Position numbers and translations under genes: made by a program. A stretch of 64,000 nucleotides of DNA, from positions 1-64,000 of the forward strand of contig JARJHS010000011.1 in the NCBI GenBank assembly GCA_029269725.1, read 5' to 3'. Shown here piece by piece: positions 36,606 to 46,063 of the stretch (within the stretch, counting starts at the first letter, position 1; each line of letters opens with the position of its first letter). The DNA is from Pollutibacter soli (GTDB taxonomy: Bacteria; Bacteroidota; Bacteroidia; Chitinophagales; Chitinophagaceae). The notes beneath the pieces were generated by a model. It ran no database searches. It was not told where the DNA came from and was given only the letters and a program-made list of their open reading frames with translations.

Positions 36606-38156
36606 TTGAAGAAACTTTGCATATTAAGTCCGGTCTTACTATTTTCAGTTGCATCCCTTTGTATCGTGATGTCTTTTCACCAACCGGAACGGGAAGCGTT
36701 TCGCCCTCCCAATATCATCCTTATCATTGTTGATGATCTTGGTTACAGTGATCTCGCTTCCTATGGCAACACGCGAATTCACACGCCTCATATGGACGCT
36801 CTCGGAAAAGAAGGTGTTCGCTTTACACATGCGTATGTGACTTCGCCGATCTGTTCGCCTTCACGCATGGGCATCATGACAGGCCGCTACCAGAATCGTT
36901 TCGGAAGTGAATACATGCCTTACGATAATTTTGATCCGGAATTCCTAAAAGATATGCGCAGCCATTTTCTTCCATTTCATCGGAAAACGGAAGGAATGAA
37001 GTCGATGAAACCTTCGCTGACGCTTAACCGGAAGAAATTCAGGAGTGGGGTGGGCGAAGATGAAATTACACTTGGAGAGGTTCTGAAAAAGAATGGTTAC
37101 GCCACTGGCCTTGTTGGAAAATGGAACCTCGGTGATGTGCCCGGCAGTCATCCTTCTGATAAAGGTTTTGATTACAGTTATTTTTTTTCAGGTGCGCTGA
37201 CACGTTATGTAGTTGATCCTGTAGACAACAACCGGTATGTGCATGTGCGACTTCCCTGGTCCTTTTCCGATTTGCCGGCATGGGCACCAAGATCCGGATC
37301 TTCTGCAATACATGAGGGTAAGGAAACGGTAATTGATACAGGCTATCTCACTTTTTCATTCGCAAGAAAAGGAACCGAGTTTATTGAGGCAAACAAAAAT
37401 CATCCGTTTTTCCTGACACTTTCCTTTAATGCCCCACATGATCCCTTCCAGGTGCCGAAAGATTATTTTGACCGGATAACAAACGAACAGGATAGTGTGA
37501 AGCGGATTTATTTTGCGATGATAGAAGCGCTGGATGACGCAATTGGAACAGTAGTGCAGAAAATAAAATCAGCAGGTATTGAAGAAAACACAGTTATTTT
37601 ATTCCTGAGTGATAACGGAGGCGCTACCTACACGAGAGCTACGGATAACGCACCATTGCGTGGTGGTAAGTGCACGCACTTCGATGGAGGACTAAGAGTT
37701 CCCTTTTTTATAAAATATCCTGGTACTGTTCCTGGCGGACAGGTGTACAATCATCCGATATCATCGCTGGATGTTTTTTCAACCATTGCTGGGATCTCGC
37801 GTACTCCATTGCCTGCTGATCGTCCGTATGATGGTGTAGACCTGATGCCTTTTCTGAAGGACAGCAGCCGTGTACCACATGAAATCTTTTACTGGCGAAA
37901 CGGCTATTCAAAAGCCGTCAGGAAAGGCGATTGGAAATTGTACATCAACAATAAAAACGATAAAATGTTTCTTTTTGATATGGCTCATGATGAGGAAGAG
38001 AAGCACGATCAATCAGTAGCAAATCCGGGGAAGGTAACGGAGCTCATGAAAGAACTCCAGCTGTGGGAGAAAGAAAAAACCGTTAAACCGGCATGGCCGA
38101 GTACAGCAGATGTTTTAATTGATGTCGATGGTGAGATTTATTTTTTCCCGGGTTGA
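36606..38156 (+). CDS. Type I sulfatase (arylsulfatase family)
   Basis: A 516-residue exported sulfatase. The TTG at 36606 gives a plausible signal peptide (LCILSPVLLFSVASLCIVMS). The formylglycine motif is C83-S-P-S-R (PICSPSRMGIMTGRY), the metal site is VDDLGYSDL near residue 44, and the second metal region is FLSDNGG. A Cys-type motif requires a formylglycine-generating enzyme encoded elsewhere. It would cleave sulfate esters from glycans or small molecules. The substrate is not readable. Confidence 0.9.
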   Translation: MKKLCILSPVLLFSVASLCIVMSFHQPEREAFRPPNIILIIVDDLGYSDLASYGNTRIHTPHMDALGKEGVRFTHAYVTSPICSPSRMGIMTGRYQNRFGSEYMPYDNFDPEFLKDMRSHFLPFHRKTEGMKSMKPSLTLNRKKFRSGVGEDEITLGEVLKKNGYATGLVGKWNLGDVPGSHPSDKGFDYSYFFSGALTRYVVDPVDNNRYVHVRLPWSFSDLPAWAPRSGSSAIHEGKETVIDTGYLTFSFARKGTEFIEANKNHPFFLTLSFNAPHDPFQVPKDYFDRITNEQDSVKRIYFAMIEALDDAIGTVVQKIKSAGIEENTVILFLSDNGGATYTRATDNAPLRGGKCTHFDGGLRVPFFIKYPGTVPGGQVYNHPISSLDVFSTIAGISRTPLPADRPYDGVDLMPFLKDSSRVPHEIFYWRNGYSKAVRKGDWKLYINNKNDKMFLFDMAHDEEEKHDQSVANPGKVTELMKELQLWEKEKTVKPAWPSTADVLIDVDGEIYFFPG

Positions 38157-38176
38157 GCCTTTCAGTTTAACCGCAA

Positions 38177-38935
38177 CTACTGAACCTTAAAAAGTTGGAT
38201 TGTATAGTCCAGCAACTCTTTATTTCCAGACTTTCCGTGCCCGGGAACGACAATCTTTACTTCCGGATATTCCCGCTTAACATTCTCTACAGTACCAGAC
38301 CAGGTTGCAAGATTTGCATCCCCCAGAAATCCTTTGCTGGCACCTACTTCTTTTATTAAACAACCGCCAAAAATGATGTTATCCGTAGGGAAATAGCCAA
38401 CGACATTATCTTTTGTATGCCCTTCTCCGAAAAACTTTGCACTGATATTGTTATCTCCCACTTTCAACTTAAGGGAATCCGTGAAGCTATTCTGAGGTAC
38501 GGCAAATTTTCTCTCTTTCGCAAGTTCTATGGTTTTTAACGATGCATAGGAAGGAATATTATTATCGTGAAATGCTTTCAGTCCACCTAAACAATCGTCG
38601 TGAAAATGAGTAGGAATGACCGCATTGATTTCGCAATGAAGATTATTTTTTATCCATTTGATTAATTCTTCGGAACTCTTGTCGTTGGTTGGAGTGTCAA
38701 ATACGATCACTTCATTTTTATCTTTCACAATAAGACCGTTACAGGGTACATTCCCAAAATCATTGGTTTGCAGAAATGAAACATGAACAAAAGAGTTCTC
38801 AGCAACCTGGATTATCACCAGGGCTTTCGATTTGTAAATTTCCCTGGGTTTGAATGACTTTGATTTTTGAGCGTTACTGGTTAAAAAAGTAAAGGAGAAG
38901 ATTACTAAGAGAAGGGTACTTATAATGGATTTCAT
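38177..38935 (-). CDS. Subclass B1 metallo-beta-lactamase, CcrA-like
   Basis: A 252-residue exported enzyme (signal peptide ISTLLLVIFSFTFLTSNAQ). All zinc ligands of subclass B1 are seen: H110, H112, D114 in THFHDDCLGG, H173 in EGHTKDN, C192 in FGGCLIK and H233 in VPGHG; K195 matches the beta-lactam-binding Lys224. The layout and spacing are those of CcrA/CfiA-type carbapenemases. Stand-alone, it lies 20 bp from the end of the convergent sulfatase gene, with no mobile element. It is probably intrinsic. Activity is predicted, not shown. Confidence 0.88.
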   Translation of the reverse strand: MKSIISTLLLVIFSFTFLTSNAQKSKSFKPREIYKSKALVIIQVAENSFVHVSFLQTNDFGNVPCNGLIVKDKNEVIVFDTPTNDKSSEELIKWIKNNLHCEINAVIPTHFHDDCLGGLKAFHDNNIPSYASLKTIELAKERKFAVPQNSFTDSLKLKVGDNNISAKFFGEGHTKDNVVGYFPTDNIIFGGCLIKEVGASKGFLGDANLATWSGTVENVKREYPEVKIVVPGHGKSGNKELLDYTIQLFKVQ

Positions 38936-39396
38936 TTTTATTTTTAGATTTTCAGAATTGCAAAGTTTTACAAATATAGAATGAGCAGATTGTTATTACT
39001 AGCTTTTATCCTGGTTTCCCGTTTATAAATCTTGTTTTCATTTACTCTAAAAAATCCTGGTTAGAGATGCCAAACGATCTCCTTATATTCAATCAGCGTC
39101 CATCTGCGGGGAAATCTCCCCATAACATGTAGTGCTGCTTTTAAGAAAGTGAATCTCCCTCAGGTCATCGCAGATCGAAAGGCGTACAGATTTTCACTTG
39201 CAACCGTTTCTTAATCTGCCAACTTCCTGATATACATTTACCGTTCCTTTCCGATACTTACCGACTTTCCGGATACCTGAAATAAAAATCCACGACATCG
39301 ATTGCAGCAGCCAGTAGACGGTAAGCAGGTAAACCCGGGAAGAATACGGGAAATTTTTATCCGATTAAATGTCACCAATCAAAAACAAAATAGAAT
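38936..39396. other. 461-bp intergenic stretch with repeat traces
   Basis: Between the metallo-beta-lactamase start and the DUF2071 gene end. A decayed CGCAGATT element (ATCTGCGGGG at 39102-39111, ATCGCAGATCGAAAGGCG at 39168-39185) and an exact 17-mer GTAGACGGTAAGCAGGT (39314-39330), also found at 33902-33918, are seen. No gene is supported. The promoter of the beta-lactamase should be at its left end. Confidence 0.6.
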
Positions 39397-40116
39397 TCAA
39401 TCTTTAAGCTTCGTCATCGACAGAACTGCAATCTCAGATCCTTCAGCGAGCATTACTGAATCTGGTTGCCTTGTATTCAACATCGAAAACTCATTACCAT
39501 ACATCTGATCAAACTGCACATTAACCGAATACTCTTTCACCGGATAAACTTTCCATCGCGGATGTTCCACCTGGTACTGCGAAGAACAGTTCTGATTTAC
39601 CGGCGCATATCCCCAGTAATGTTCAGTAATAAATTCTTCTTCAGAATCAGGTACAATTTCCTGCGGTTGAGGATCAGCTATTACTTTAAAATTATTCCAG
39701 AATTTCCTGTGCCTCCAGGAATAGGAAACAGAAAGTTCGGTATCTGAAACATTCCATTGATGTTTCATCGGAAGTGTAACATACTTTTCTTTATAGATCG
39801 CATTTGCAACAAATGTCAATGCAGGTTTCGGTACAATTTCCTTAATGAAAGTCACGCCTCTTCTCCACCCCGTGGTATCTTTATATCGCACATAAAATCG
39901 AAGATTGACTTCTTCGAAATGTTTATGAAATGGAATTGAAAATCCTTTCAACCTGGTATTGATAAACCTGAATCCAACAAGACTTACATAACAGTCTCCA
40001 TTCCAGGTATCAAACTCTGTTTTATAGGGCAGAAAAGGCAACAATATTTTCGGATCAACGCTGTAGTTGGCAATTGCCAGTTTTCTCCATTCTGCTGTCA
40101 GGAAATTTGAAGCCAT
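39397..40116 (-). CDS. DUF2071 (YqjF-like) protein
   Basis: A 239-residue protein with the YqjF signature at the N-terminus: FLTAEWRKLAIANYSVDP, LPYKTEFDTWNGDCYVSLVG, FHKHFEEVNLRFYVRY. Family members are putative acetoacetate-decarboxylase-fold proteins, with an unproven reaction. It lies 20 bp downstream of the PLD gene on the same strand, so they may be cotranscribed. Confidence 0.88.
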   Translation of the reverse strand: MASNFLTAEWRKLAIANYSVDPKILLPFLPYKTEFDTWNGDCYVSLVGFRFINTRLKGFSIPFHKHFEEVNLRFYVRYKDTTGWRRGVTFIKEIVPKPALTFVANAIYKEKYVTLPMKHQWNVSDTELSVSYSWRHRKFWNNFKVIADPQPQEIVPDSEEEFITEHYWGYAPVNQNCSSQYQVEHPRWKVYPVKEYSVNVQFDQMYGNEFSMLNTRQPDSVMLAEGSEIAVLSMTKLKD

Positions 40117-40136
40117 AGCAACTTTAATTCAAAATT

Positions 40137-41135
40137 TTATTTCTTCCCCTTCCCCTTCAACGCCAGAATTTCTTTACTGTTTTCAATTCTGTCCTGCAGA
40201 TCCCGCAGCAATCCTTCGTCAGTCAGATCAATCGCGTGGGAATTTTTCCAATCGTGCTTAGCTATCTTGTGCAGTCTGTCAACAATTTCTTCATCATTGA
40301 TCTCAATGGCAAGCTCACGACGTTTGTCAAAACTTCCTGGTGCCAGGTTTATGGACCCGACAATTGCACGGCTTCCATCAGCAATCAGCATCTTACCATG
40401 CAGTTTGAGATGTTTAAGTTTATGGACTTTTATTCCAACATCGTCCATAATCCGTAATCCACCGACGCCTTCAATCAATTTATCTCTTGATAATGTATGT
40501 GGGCTTCTGGCCATCACATGAACTTTTACGCCACGTATGGAAGCCCGTACCAGTCTTTCGATAATTATTGAGTCCTGAAACCTTTCATTCTGCACAAAAA
40601 GCGAATGCCTGGCATGGTCGATGAAAGTGGCGATCCGCTCCCTCCCGTTCCCGGTGCACCAGATAAGTTTTGCGTTCTCACCGGAATCGAAAACGCTGCG
40701 GTTCCAGTCTGCATCAAAACAGGACATAACTTCCATGACCTCGGATCTGTGATCGGTTATGATGGCGTAATCGCGTGTTGTTGTCAGGTTTTCTGTTTCA
40801 AAATTCAGGGAATTTACAAAAGCAATTTTCTCATCAATCACCATTGACTTTTCGTGTGTGAGTCCGAATGCACTATTGCTGTCTTTAACATCAATACCCG
40901 CTGCTGACAGCAGCTTAAAAGTGCCGGCATTATTTAATTCACCTGACCGGCGCCCGGGATTCAGCATTACCTTAACCTCAACGCCTCTCCCTTTTGCAGT
41001 AATTACGGCATTGATCAGGCCCGGGTCGTTAAAGACGAACATTTTTATCCGTATCGACTTTTTTGCGGTATGTATAGCCTCCAGGATCGATTTTCCTGTA
41101 TCATCAGGCAACACAATCAATGTTCTCCTCGCCAT
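40137..41135 (-). CDS. Phospholipase-D-like protein with two HKD motifs
   Basis: A 332-residue PLD-superfamily protein. The two HxKxxxxD motifs are H94-K96-D101 (THEKSMVIDEK) and H246-K248-D253 (LHGKMLIADGS), the latter followed by AIVGSINLAPGSFDKRREL. It resembles cardiolipin-synthase-like or other phosphatidyl transferases but has no transmembrane anchor. It is 37 bp downstream of the ABC exporter gene and in the same direction, so a shared membrane-lipid role is possible but not shown. Confidence 0.87.
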   Translation of the reverse strand: MARRTLIVLPDDTGKSILEAIHTAKKSIRIKMFVFNDPGLINAVITAKGRGVEVKVMLNPGRRSGELNNAGTFKLLSAAGIDVKDSNSAFGLTHEKSMVIDEKIAFVNSLNFETENLTTTRDYAIITDHRSEVMEVMSCFDADWNRSVFDSGENAKLIWCTGNGRERIATFIDHARHSLFVQNERFQDSIIIERLVRASIRGVKVHVMARSPHTLSRDKLIEGVGGLRIMDDVGIKVHKLKHLKLHGKMLIADGSRAIVGSINLAPGSFDKRRELAIEINDEEIVDRLHKIAKHDWKNSHAIDLTDEGLLRDLQDRIENSKEILALKGKGKK

Positions 41136-41172
41136 ATCAACTAAGTTAGTTATTAAGCATATGTATCAGCCT

Positions 41173-43038
41173 TCAGACCGTATCCGGTTTCGTACCTTCC
41201 TGTATCCTGTACAGGCTGGCGTATTCTTTATTTAAAGCCAGCAGTTCATCATGTTTCCCCTCTTCCGTGATACAACCGTCATTCAAAACCAAGATCCTGT
41301 CAGCATAACGGATGGCACTGAGTCTGTGTGTTATAATCATCACCGTTTTATCTTTCATCAGTTTTTCAAGCGCATCCAGAACGAGGTGCTCGGACAAACT
41401 ATCCAGCGCCGCTGTCGGCTCATCCAGAATCAGTATAGGAGAATTTCGGATAATTGCACGCGCAATACCTATTCGCTGACGCTGACCTCCGGAAAGAGAT
41501 AGTCCGCGTTCACTTACCAGTGTATCGTATCGCTCCGGCATTTTCAGAATAAATTCCTCACAATTTGCGAGCCTGGCTGCAGTCTCGATCTCATCATTTG
41601 TTGCATTCGGTTTTCCATAGGCGATGTTTTCCCTTACTGAACCATAGAACAAAACCGTATCCTGCAATACAAACGCAATCTGGTTACGCAATCCTTGCAA
41701 GTCAAACTCAGTAACATCAGTTCCGTCTATCAGTACACGGCCGGAATCCGGATCATAAAAACGGGGAATCATACTGACCACTGTTGACTTCCCGCTGCCG
41801 GTTGGTCCACATATACCGATTTTTTCACCTGGTTTTACAGAGAAATGAATATCCCTCAGTACGGGGTGCCTGCCGTCATAGGCAAATGAAACATGTTCGA
41901 AACTTATTTCTCCCCTGATCTTTTCGGGCATTACGGCCCCTGGCTTCTGCGGAATCACTGCGTCGGCATTCAGTATATCCATTACCCGCTCCAGCCCCAC
42001 TGACGTCTGAGCAATGGTATTGGTCATTTTTGCCAGATCCTGAACAGGTTTGAAAAATTTACCGAGGTAATTCAGAAAAACCATCAATGATCCAATCGTC
42101 ATTGCGCCAGCGACAATTAAGTGAGCCCCACGCCAAAGGACAACCGCAGTACAGAGCGCTATAATTATTCCGACCGTCGGGGACACCAATGACTTGATCT
42201 TTCGCGCGTGAAGTGCAGCGGCTACGGTCTGGTGACTCGCTTCCTGCAATCGCGACTCCTCCAGATCCTGCCGGCCGAAGGCTATTACGGATCTTATAGA
42301 ATCCAGGCCCTGCTGTAAAACAGAAACCATCGAACTCTGCTTGTCTCTCATGTCATGCGTCGCTTTTTTAACTGCCTTCCTGAATCTTTTTAAAAACATT
42401 ACCAGGAAAGGCGTAACGGAAACCGCGATCAGAGTAAAATCCCAGTTAAGAACGAACATGATCCCGATCATTCCGAAAATTGTAAGTGCATTTATCAGTA
42501 TGCCTAGCAGTGAGGAAGAAATGAAATCCTGTATCGTTGTGACATCAGTTGTGATCGTGCTCATTAATTTACCCACCTGGTGCGACTCATAGTATGGCAA
42601 CGATAACCGCTGCAGGTGATGATATATTCTTTGCCTGAGATCATTGGCTACGTTTTGAGAAACATATTCCGTGTAATAATTTTCCAGGTAGCTGGCGAAA
42701 GCTGAAACAGCTGCAATCAAAACGACCAGAATCGCACATGCCAATGCAAGCGCCATTTTATCTCCTGTAAGATTCAACCCGTCCATGAATGAGGACAGCC
42801 AACCCGGCATCGGATACTTGCCGACAACGCTGTCCAGTACAATTTTTAAGGGCCAGGGAGCTGCAAGACTCATCGCCGTCTCGATGATCATCGCAAGGAA
42901 TAACACGATGAGCCATTTAGTGTAAGGCCTTGCCAGATCACGGAGTAAATGATTGGTTGCCCTGCCATCATGTATAGAGACACGCGCAGTATTGTCATTA
43001 ATTTTTTTTGAATCCACATGATTCATATCCTGCAGCAT
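41173..43038 (-). CDS. ABC exporter half-transporter (MsbA-like)
   Basis: About 621 residues from the ATG at 43038 (43026 is also possible; a longer frame to 43161 adds a run that reads into a pseudogene). Six hydrophobic helices form the exporter membrane domain (residues about 40-330). The ATPase domain has Walker A GPTGSGKST, signature LSGGQRQR and Walker B ILILDEPTA, plus the D-loop and His switch region. Lipid, peptide or drug export is possible. The PLD and DUF2071 genes follow on the same strand. Confidence 0.9.
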   Translation of the reverse strand: MLQDMNHVDSKKINDNTARVSIHDGRATNHLLRDLARPYTKWLIVLFLAMIIETAMSLAAPWPLKIVLDSVVGKYPMPGWLSSFMDGLNLTGDKMALALACAILVVLIAAVSAFASYLENYYTEYVSQNVANDLRQRIYHHLQRLSLPYYESHQVGKLMSTITTDVTTIQDFISSSLLGILINALTIFGMIGIMFVLNWDFTLIAVSVTPFLVMFLKRFRKAVKKATHDMRDKQSSMVSVLQQGLDSIRSVIAFGRQDLEESRLQEASHQTVAAALHARKIKSLVSPTVGIIIALCTAVVLWRGAHLIVAGAMTIGSLMVFLNYLGKFFKPVQDLAKMTNTIAQTSVGLERVMDILNADAVIPQKPGAVMPEKIRGEISFEHVSFAYDGRHPVLRDIHFSVKPGEKIGICGPTGSGKSTVVSMIPRFYDPDSGRVLIDGTDVTEFDLQGLRNQIAFVLQDTVLFYGSVRENIAYGKPNATNDEIETAARLANCEEFILKMPERYDTLVSERGLSLSGGQRQRIGIARAIIRNSPILILDEPTAALDSLSEHLVLDALEKLMKDKTVMIITHRLSAIRYADRILVLNDGCITEEGKHDELLALNKEYASLYRIQEGTKPDTV

Positions 43039-43159
43039 TGATCGTTGAGAGGATAATTTTATACCATACGCAAAAAGTTCAGGTTCATATCCCCGCGAGT
43101 GGCGAAGAGTCTGCGACAGGACAAAAGTACGGTCGAAATATTTGCATTTTCTTCCAGCC

Positions 43160-43318
43160 ACCAGGGGGAAATCATAGCATACGTGGCATACTTCATCACC
43201 GGGAATGCCTTTTGATCACCAGGAACCATATCATGCATTTCTTTTAACTTTTCAATTTCAAAGAATTCATTTTTCCTCCGTCAACTACCGACCAGGGAAT
43301 ATTTAAAATTGATGGAAG
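43160..43318 (-). pseudogene. 3' remnant of a lipase paralogous to the gene at 43433-44398
   Basis: Read leftwards, this segment encodes LPSILNIPW, then, after a one-base shift, NEFFEIEKLKEMHDMVPGDQ, KAFPVMKYATYAMI. It mirrors the C-terminus of the adjacent intact lipase (LPSTLHIPVLV, DELFEVEKVREFYDLVPGDK, KEFRIMKNATHAKIP). It is therefore the tail of a former tandem duplicate, with a frameshift and no active-site portion left. The rest of the 43039-43432 gap shows nothing else. Confidence 0.75.
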
Positions 43319-43432
43319 CAGGTGAGTAACTGGCAACTGCGCCAGAAATAAATTTGCTTTTAACTTTATGGTACTGAAGTTAATTGTTACTCAGGAGATT
43401 TTAAATTGATTTTCCAGGGTCTGATTTACCTG

Positions 43433-44398
43433 TCATGACGAATAATTCCTGTTCAGCCATTGCACAATCTCCTCCCAGCATTCCACCGGAATTTTAGCAT
43501 GTGTTGCATTCTTCATGATCCGGAATTCCTTTTTATCTCCCGGAACCAGGTCATAGAATTCTCTTACTTTTTCAACTTCAAACAGTTCATCCTTTTCACC
43601 TGCACCTACGAGAACGGGAATATGCAGAGTTGATGGCAGCCTTAACTTTTTTACATCCAGCATCGTAACAAATCTCGGCGTGTACCTGAAATTAAAAAGC
43701 GTGTCTTCGGTGACGGTCATACCTTCCCTGTAATATTCCACTGCGCGATACGATGGACGCAGAATAGCGCTGGATATGAGTTTGCTTTTCTGAAAAAATG
43801 AGATCGGTTTATTTAGCCCTTTCCTTCCTTCGTATGCACCGGAAAGTAAAACGAGTCCGGCAATTTCATCCGGCACACTATCAGCTGCGCACATGGCTGC
43901 CGCCACACCAAGGCTATGCCCGAGTACAACCACTTTTGAAAAGCCAAGACTCTTCACATATTTTACAGCATCTGTAAGATCGCCGATCCAGCGGTCTTTT
44001 CCCGGACTATCGCCGCGATTACCGCCGGAAAGACCATGACCTCTGTAATCCAGTCCGAAGACGTTATAACCACCTTTTGATATCGGATCTCCGCCCATAC
44101 TGTAAGGGCCGCTGTATGCAGTGAAGCCATGAAATATGAGTACAGCAACATCCTTTTTCACCTGTGCGATCGTGTCGGGCATCCAGCGACGAAGAAAAAG
44201 CGTTTCGCCATCACTTGCTTTGAACAGTTCATGCGGACCATTAAAACTCTCGCGCATTGCTGTTGCGCGTTCCGGCGAGATGCCCTTGTTTTTTATTTTC
44301 CATTCCGTCGGTAAATAAGCAAGTACCACTACTGTAATGATCAGGGCTACTACCAGGAAAAGTAGCATGTATAGAACTCTTTTGAATAATTTTTTCAT
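43433..44398 (-). CDS. Alpha/beta hydrolase of the monoglyceride-lipase type, membrane-anchored
   Basis: A 321-residue protein with an N-terminal transmembrane segment (LYMLLFLVVALIITVVVLAYL). The fold signature is FHGFTAYSGPYSMGG, with the nucleophile elbow VVLGHSLGVAAAM, an acid in VGAGEKDELF and a late His in KNATHAKIPV. The catalytic Ser, Asp and His all appear intact. It is close to a decayed 3' duplicate. It would hydrolyse monoacylglycerols or short esters at the periplasmic face. Confidence 0.87.
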   Translation of the reverse strand: MKKLFKRVLYMLLFLVVALIITVVVLAYLPTEWKIKNKGISPERATAMRESFNGPHELFKASDGETLFLRRWMPDTIAQVKKDVAVLIFHGFTAYSGPYSMGGDPISKGGYNVFGLDYRGHGLSGGNRGDSPGKDRWIGDLTDAVKYVKSLGFSKVVVLGHSLGVAAAMCAADSVPDEIAGLVLLSGAYEGRKGLNKPISFFQKSKLISSAILRPSYRAVEYYREGMTVTEDTLFNFRYTPRFVTMLDVKKLRLPSTLHIPVLVGAGEKDELFEVEKVREFYDLVPGDKKEFRIMKNATHAKIPVECWEEIVQWLNRNYSS

Positions 44399-44541
44399 AT
44401 AGCGTTGAAATGAGCCGGGTGACCAACTTTATGCTATTGAAGTTAATAGTTGGTATGGAGAGTTTTACATTGTTTTTTAGGAGGCGGCGCAAGGAAGAGT
44501 CTGTTCGTTTAAGACTAATATTAATGAGGTTGACATTTTTT

Positions 44542-44965
44542 GAACCACATAGGACACGTAAGGCACAATAGATTGTCTTCAGTGTGACTGTGTTTTCTAT
44601 GAAAAGAATGCACTTTAAATTCATTTTTTTGAACCACATAGGACACGTAAGGCACAATAGATTGCCTTTCTATGTGCCTGTGTCTTCTATGAATAGAAGG
44701 CACTTCAAATTCATTTTTTGAACCACATAGGACACGTAAGGCACAATAGATTGCCTTTCAATGTGCCTGTGTTTTCTATGAATAGAACGCACTTCAGATT
44801 CATTTTTTGAACCACATAGGACATATAAGGCACAATAGATTGCCTTCAGTGTGCCAGTTTTTTTATGAATAGAACGCACTTCAAATTCATTTTTTTGAAC
44901 CACATAGGACAAATAAGGCACAATAGATTGCCTTCAATGTGCCTGTGTTTTCTATGTGGTGCAAA
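44542..44965. repeat. Five-unit tandem array of CACATAG-family repeats
   Basis: Five head-to-tail units start with GAACCACATAGGACA at 44542, 44631, 44720, 44809 and 44897, a spacing of 89, 89, 89 and 88 bp. Each unit contains GGCACAATAGATTGCCTT, a partial ATGTGCCTGTGTTTTCTATG arm and GCACTTCAAATTCATT as the link. Reading frames inside the array (repeated CALYVLCGSK-like peptides) are repeat-derived and not genes. The remaining flank 44399-44541 shows nothing. Confidence 0.9.
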
Positions 44966-45034
44966 AAAACCAGCGAAACACCAATGGAAATGACTCCTCT
45001 CCTCTTTCGCGAAGCGGGAGAGGGGGCGGATGGG

Positions 45035-45964
45035 TCACAGTTTACCATAACCGCTGGCAGCATAAAACTTCCTGAAATCTTTTATATTCAGAATATCCAC
45101 TACTGCCTGGCTTTTATTCGCTGCTTTATCATAATAAGCTTTTACAACTTTATATCCCATCCAGTAACCAAGGTCGGCAGGCCTTGATTTATCTTTTGTG
45201 GTATACAACCAGGTTCCCCAGTCATCAGTAAACATGGTTTTCTGAAACTCGTCCCAGAGATCTTTTTCATGTGCATCCCCATATACATAGAATGGTTTAT
45301 TGGAATGACCACCGGTAACCAGTTCGCACAAAAAATCCGCTGACCCTTCGCGAATACTTTGCGCGAGCAGAGAATTGTCATTCGCATAATTCTGCTGAAA
45401 ATGAATCAGCTCATGAACTACCACCTGGTTGACGACATTGATGTCAAGTCTCGGTTTAAAACCTTCCACTTCTTTGCCAAACATTTCCGCGCCAATGATC
45501 AGGCCACCGTCGAAAGTGGTACCACCGGAATTTCTCGCACCAATTACGAAATAGATGTCGGGAAATACCGCCGCAGGATAAATCTTTTTGAAGCCGGCAA
45601 AATATTGATAAAGTGTATCTTTTTTTGAAGAAATCGATAGTGAACTCCCGCGGATTTTTTGATAGTAACCTGTATCCTGAAGGATAACCCGCACCAGATT
45701 TTCCCCGCTCTCTATCCGCATGGGAATAAATCCTTTCAATCCTGCAGAGCCGCGATCCAGGTAATTTTTCTGGAAACGATCGCCGTCCAACGCTGGCTTT
45801 GTTTCGTCAAAAATATTCCAAAATACGGGAATATCTTCTGTGTGAATGATGGCCTTGGTCGGATCCGTGGCGAACTTCGTTTGAGCGCTGGCGGAACTAA
45901 ATATTAAAAGCAAAGTGAGACAAGGCAGAAAGGACTTTCTCCGGCAGGACTTAATGGAACTCAT
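45035..45964 (-). CDS. Secreted zinc-metalloprotease-like protein (DUF2268-type gluzincin)
   Basis: A 309-residue exported protein (signal peptide LPCLTLLLIFSSASA). The zinc motif is HELIH (H184, H188) in VVHELIHFQQNYA, followed 20 residues later by the third-ligand motif EGSADFLCEL. That fits DUF2268-type putative Zn-dependent proteases. It is intact, with no obvious neighbour partner. Its targets are unknown. Confidence 0.78.
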   Translation of the reverse strand: MSSIKSCRRKSFLPCLTLLLIFSSASAQTKFATDPTKAIIHTEDIPVFWNIFDETKPALDGDRFQKNYLDRGSAGLKGFIPMRIESGENLVRVILQDTGYYQKIRGSSLSISSKKDTLYQYFAGFKKIYPAAVFPDIYFVIGARNSGGTTFDGGLIIGAEMFGKEVEGFKPRLDINVVNQVVVHELIHFQQNYANDNSLLAQSIREGSADFLCELVTGGHSNKPFYVYGDAHEKDLWDEFQKTMFTDDWGTWLYTTKDKSRPADLGYWMGYKVVKAYYDKAANKSQAVVDILNIKDFRKFYAASGYGKL

Positions 45965-46063
45965 TTTGGTGAAATTAGGCTAGAAAGCTGGACGGGTGAA
46001 TAGTGGAAAATGTTACAGGCTGGTTTTGTTTTTATTTTCAATGAAAATACAGACCAGTATTTA

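Noticed and set aside
38177-38935. Glyoxalase II-type hydrolase instead of a beta-lactamase
   Set aside because: The Cys192 and Lys195 positions, the single Asp after HxH and the exported form fit subclass B1 and not glyoxalase II.
44521-44921. Small protein genes with repeated CALYVLCGSK-like peptides
   Set aside because: They follow the 89-bp repeat exactly and have no independent coding signal.
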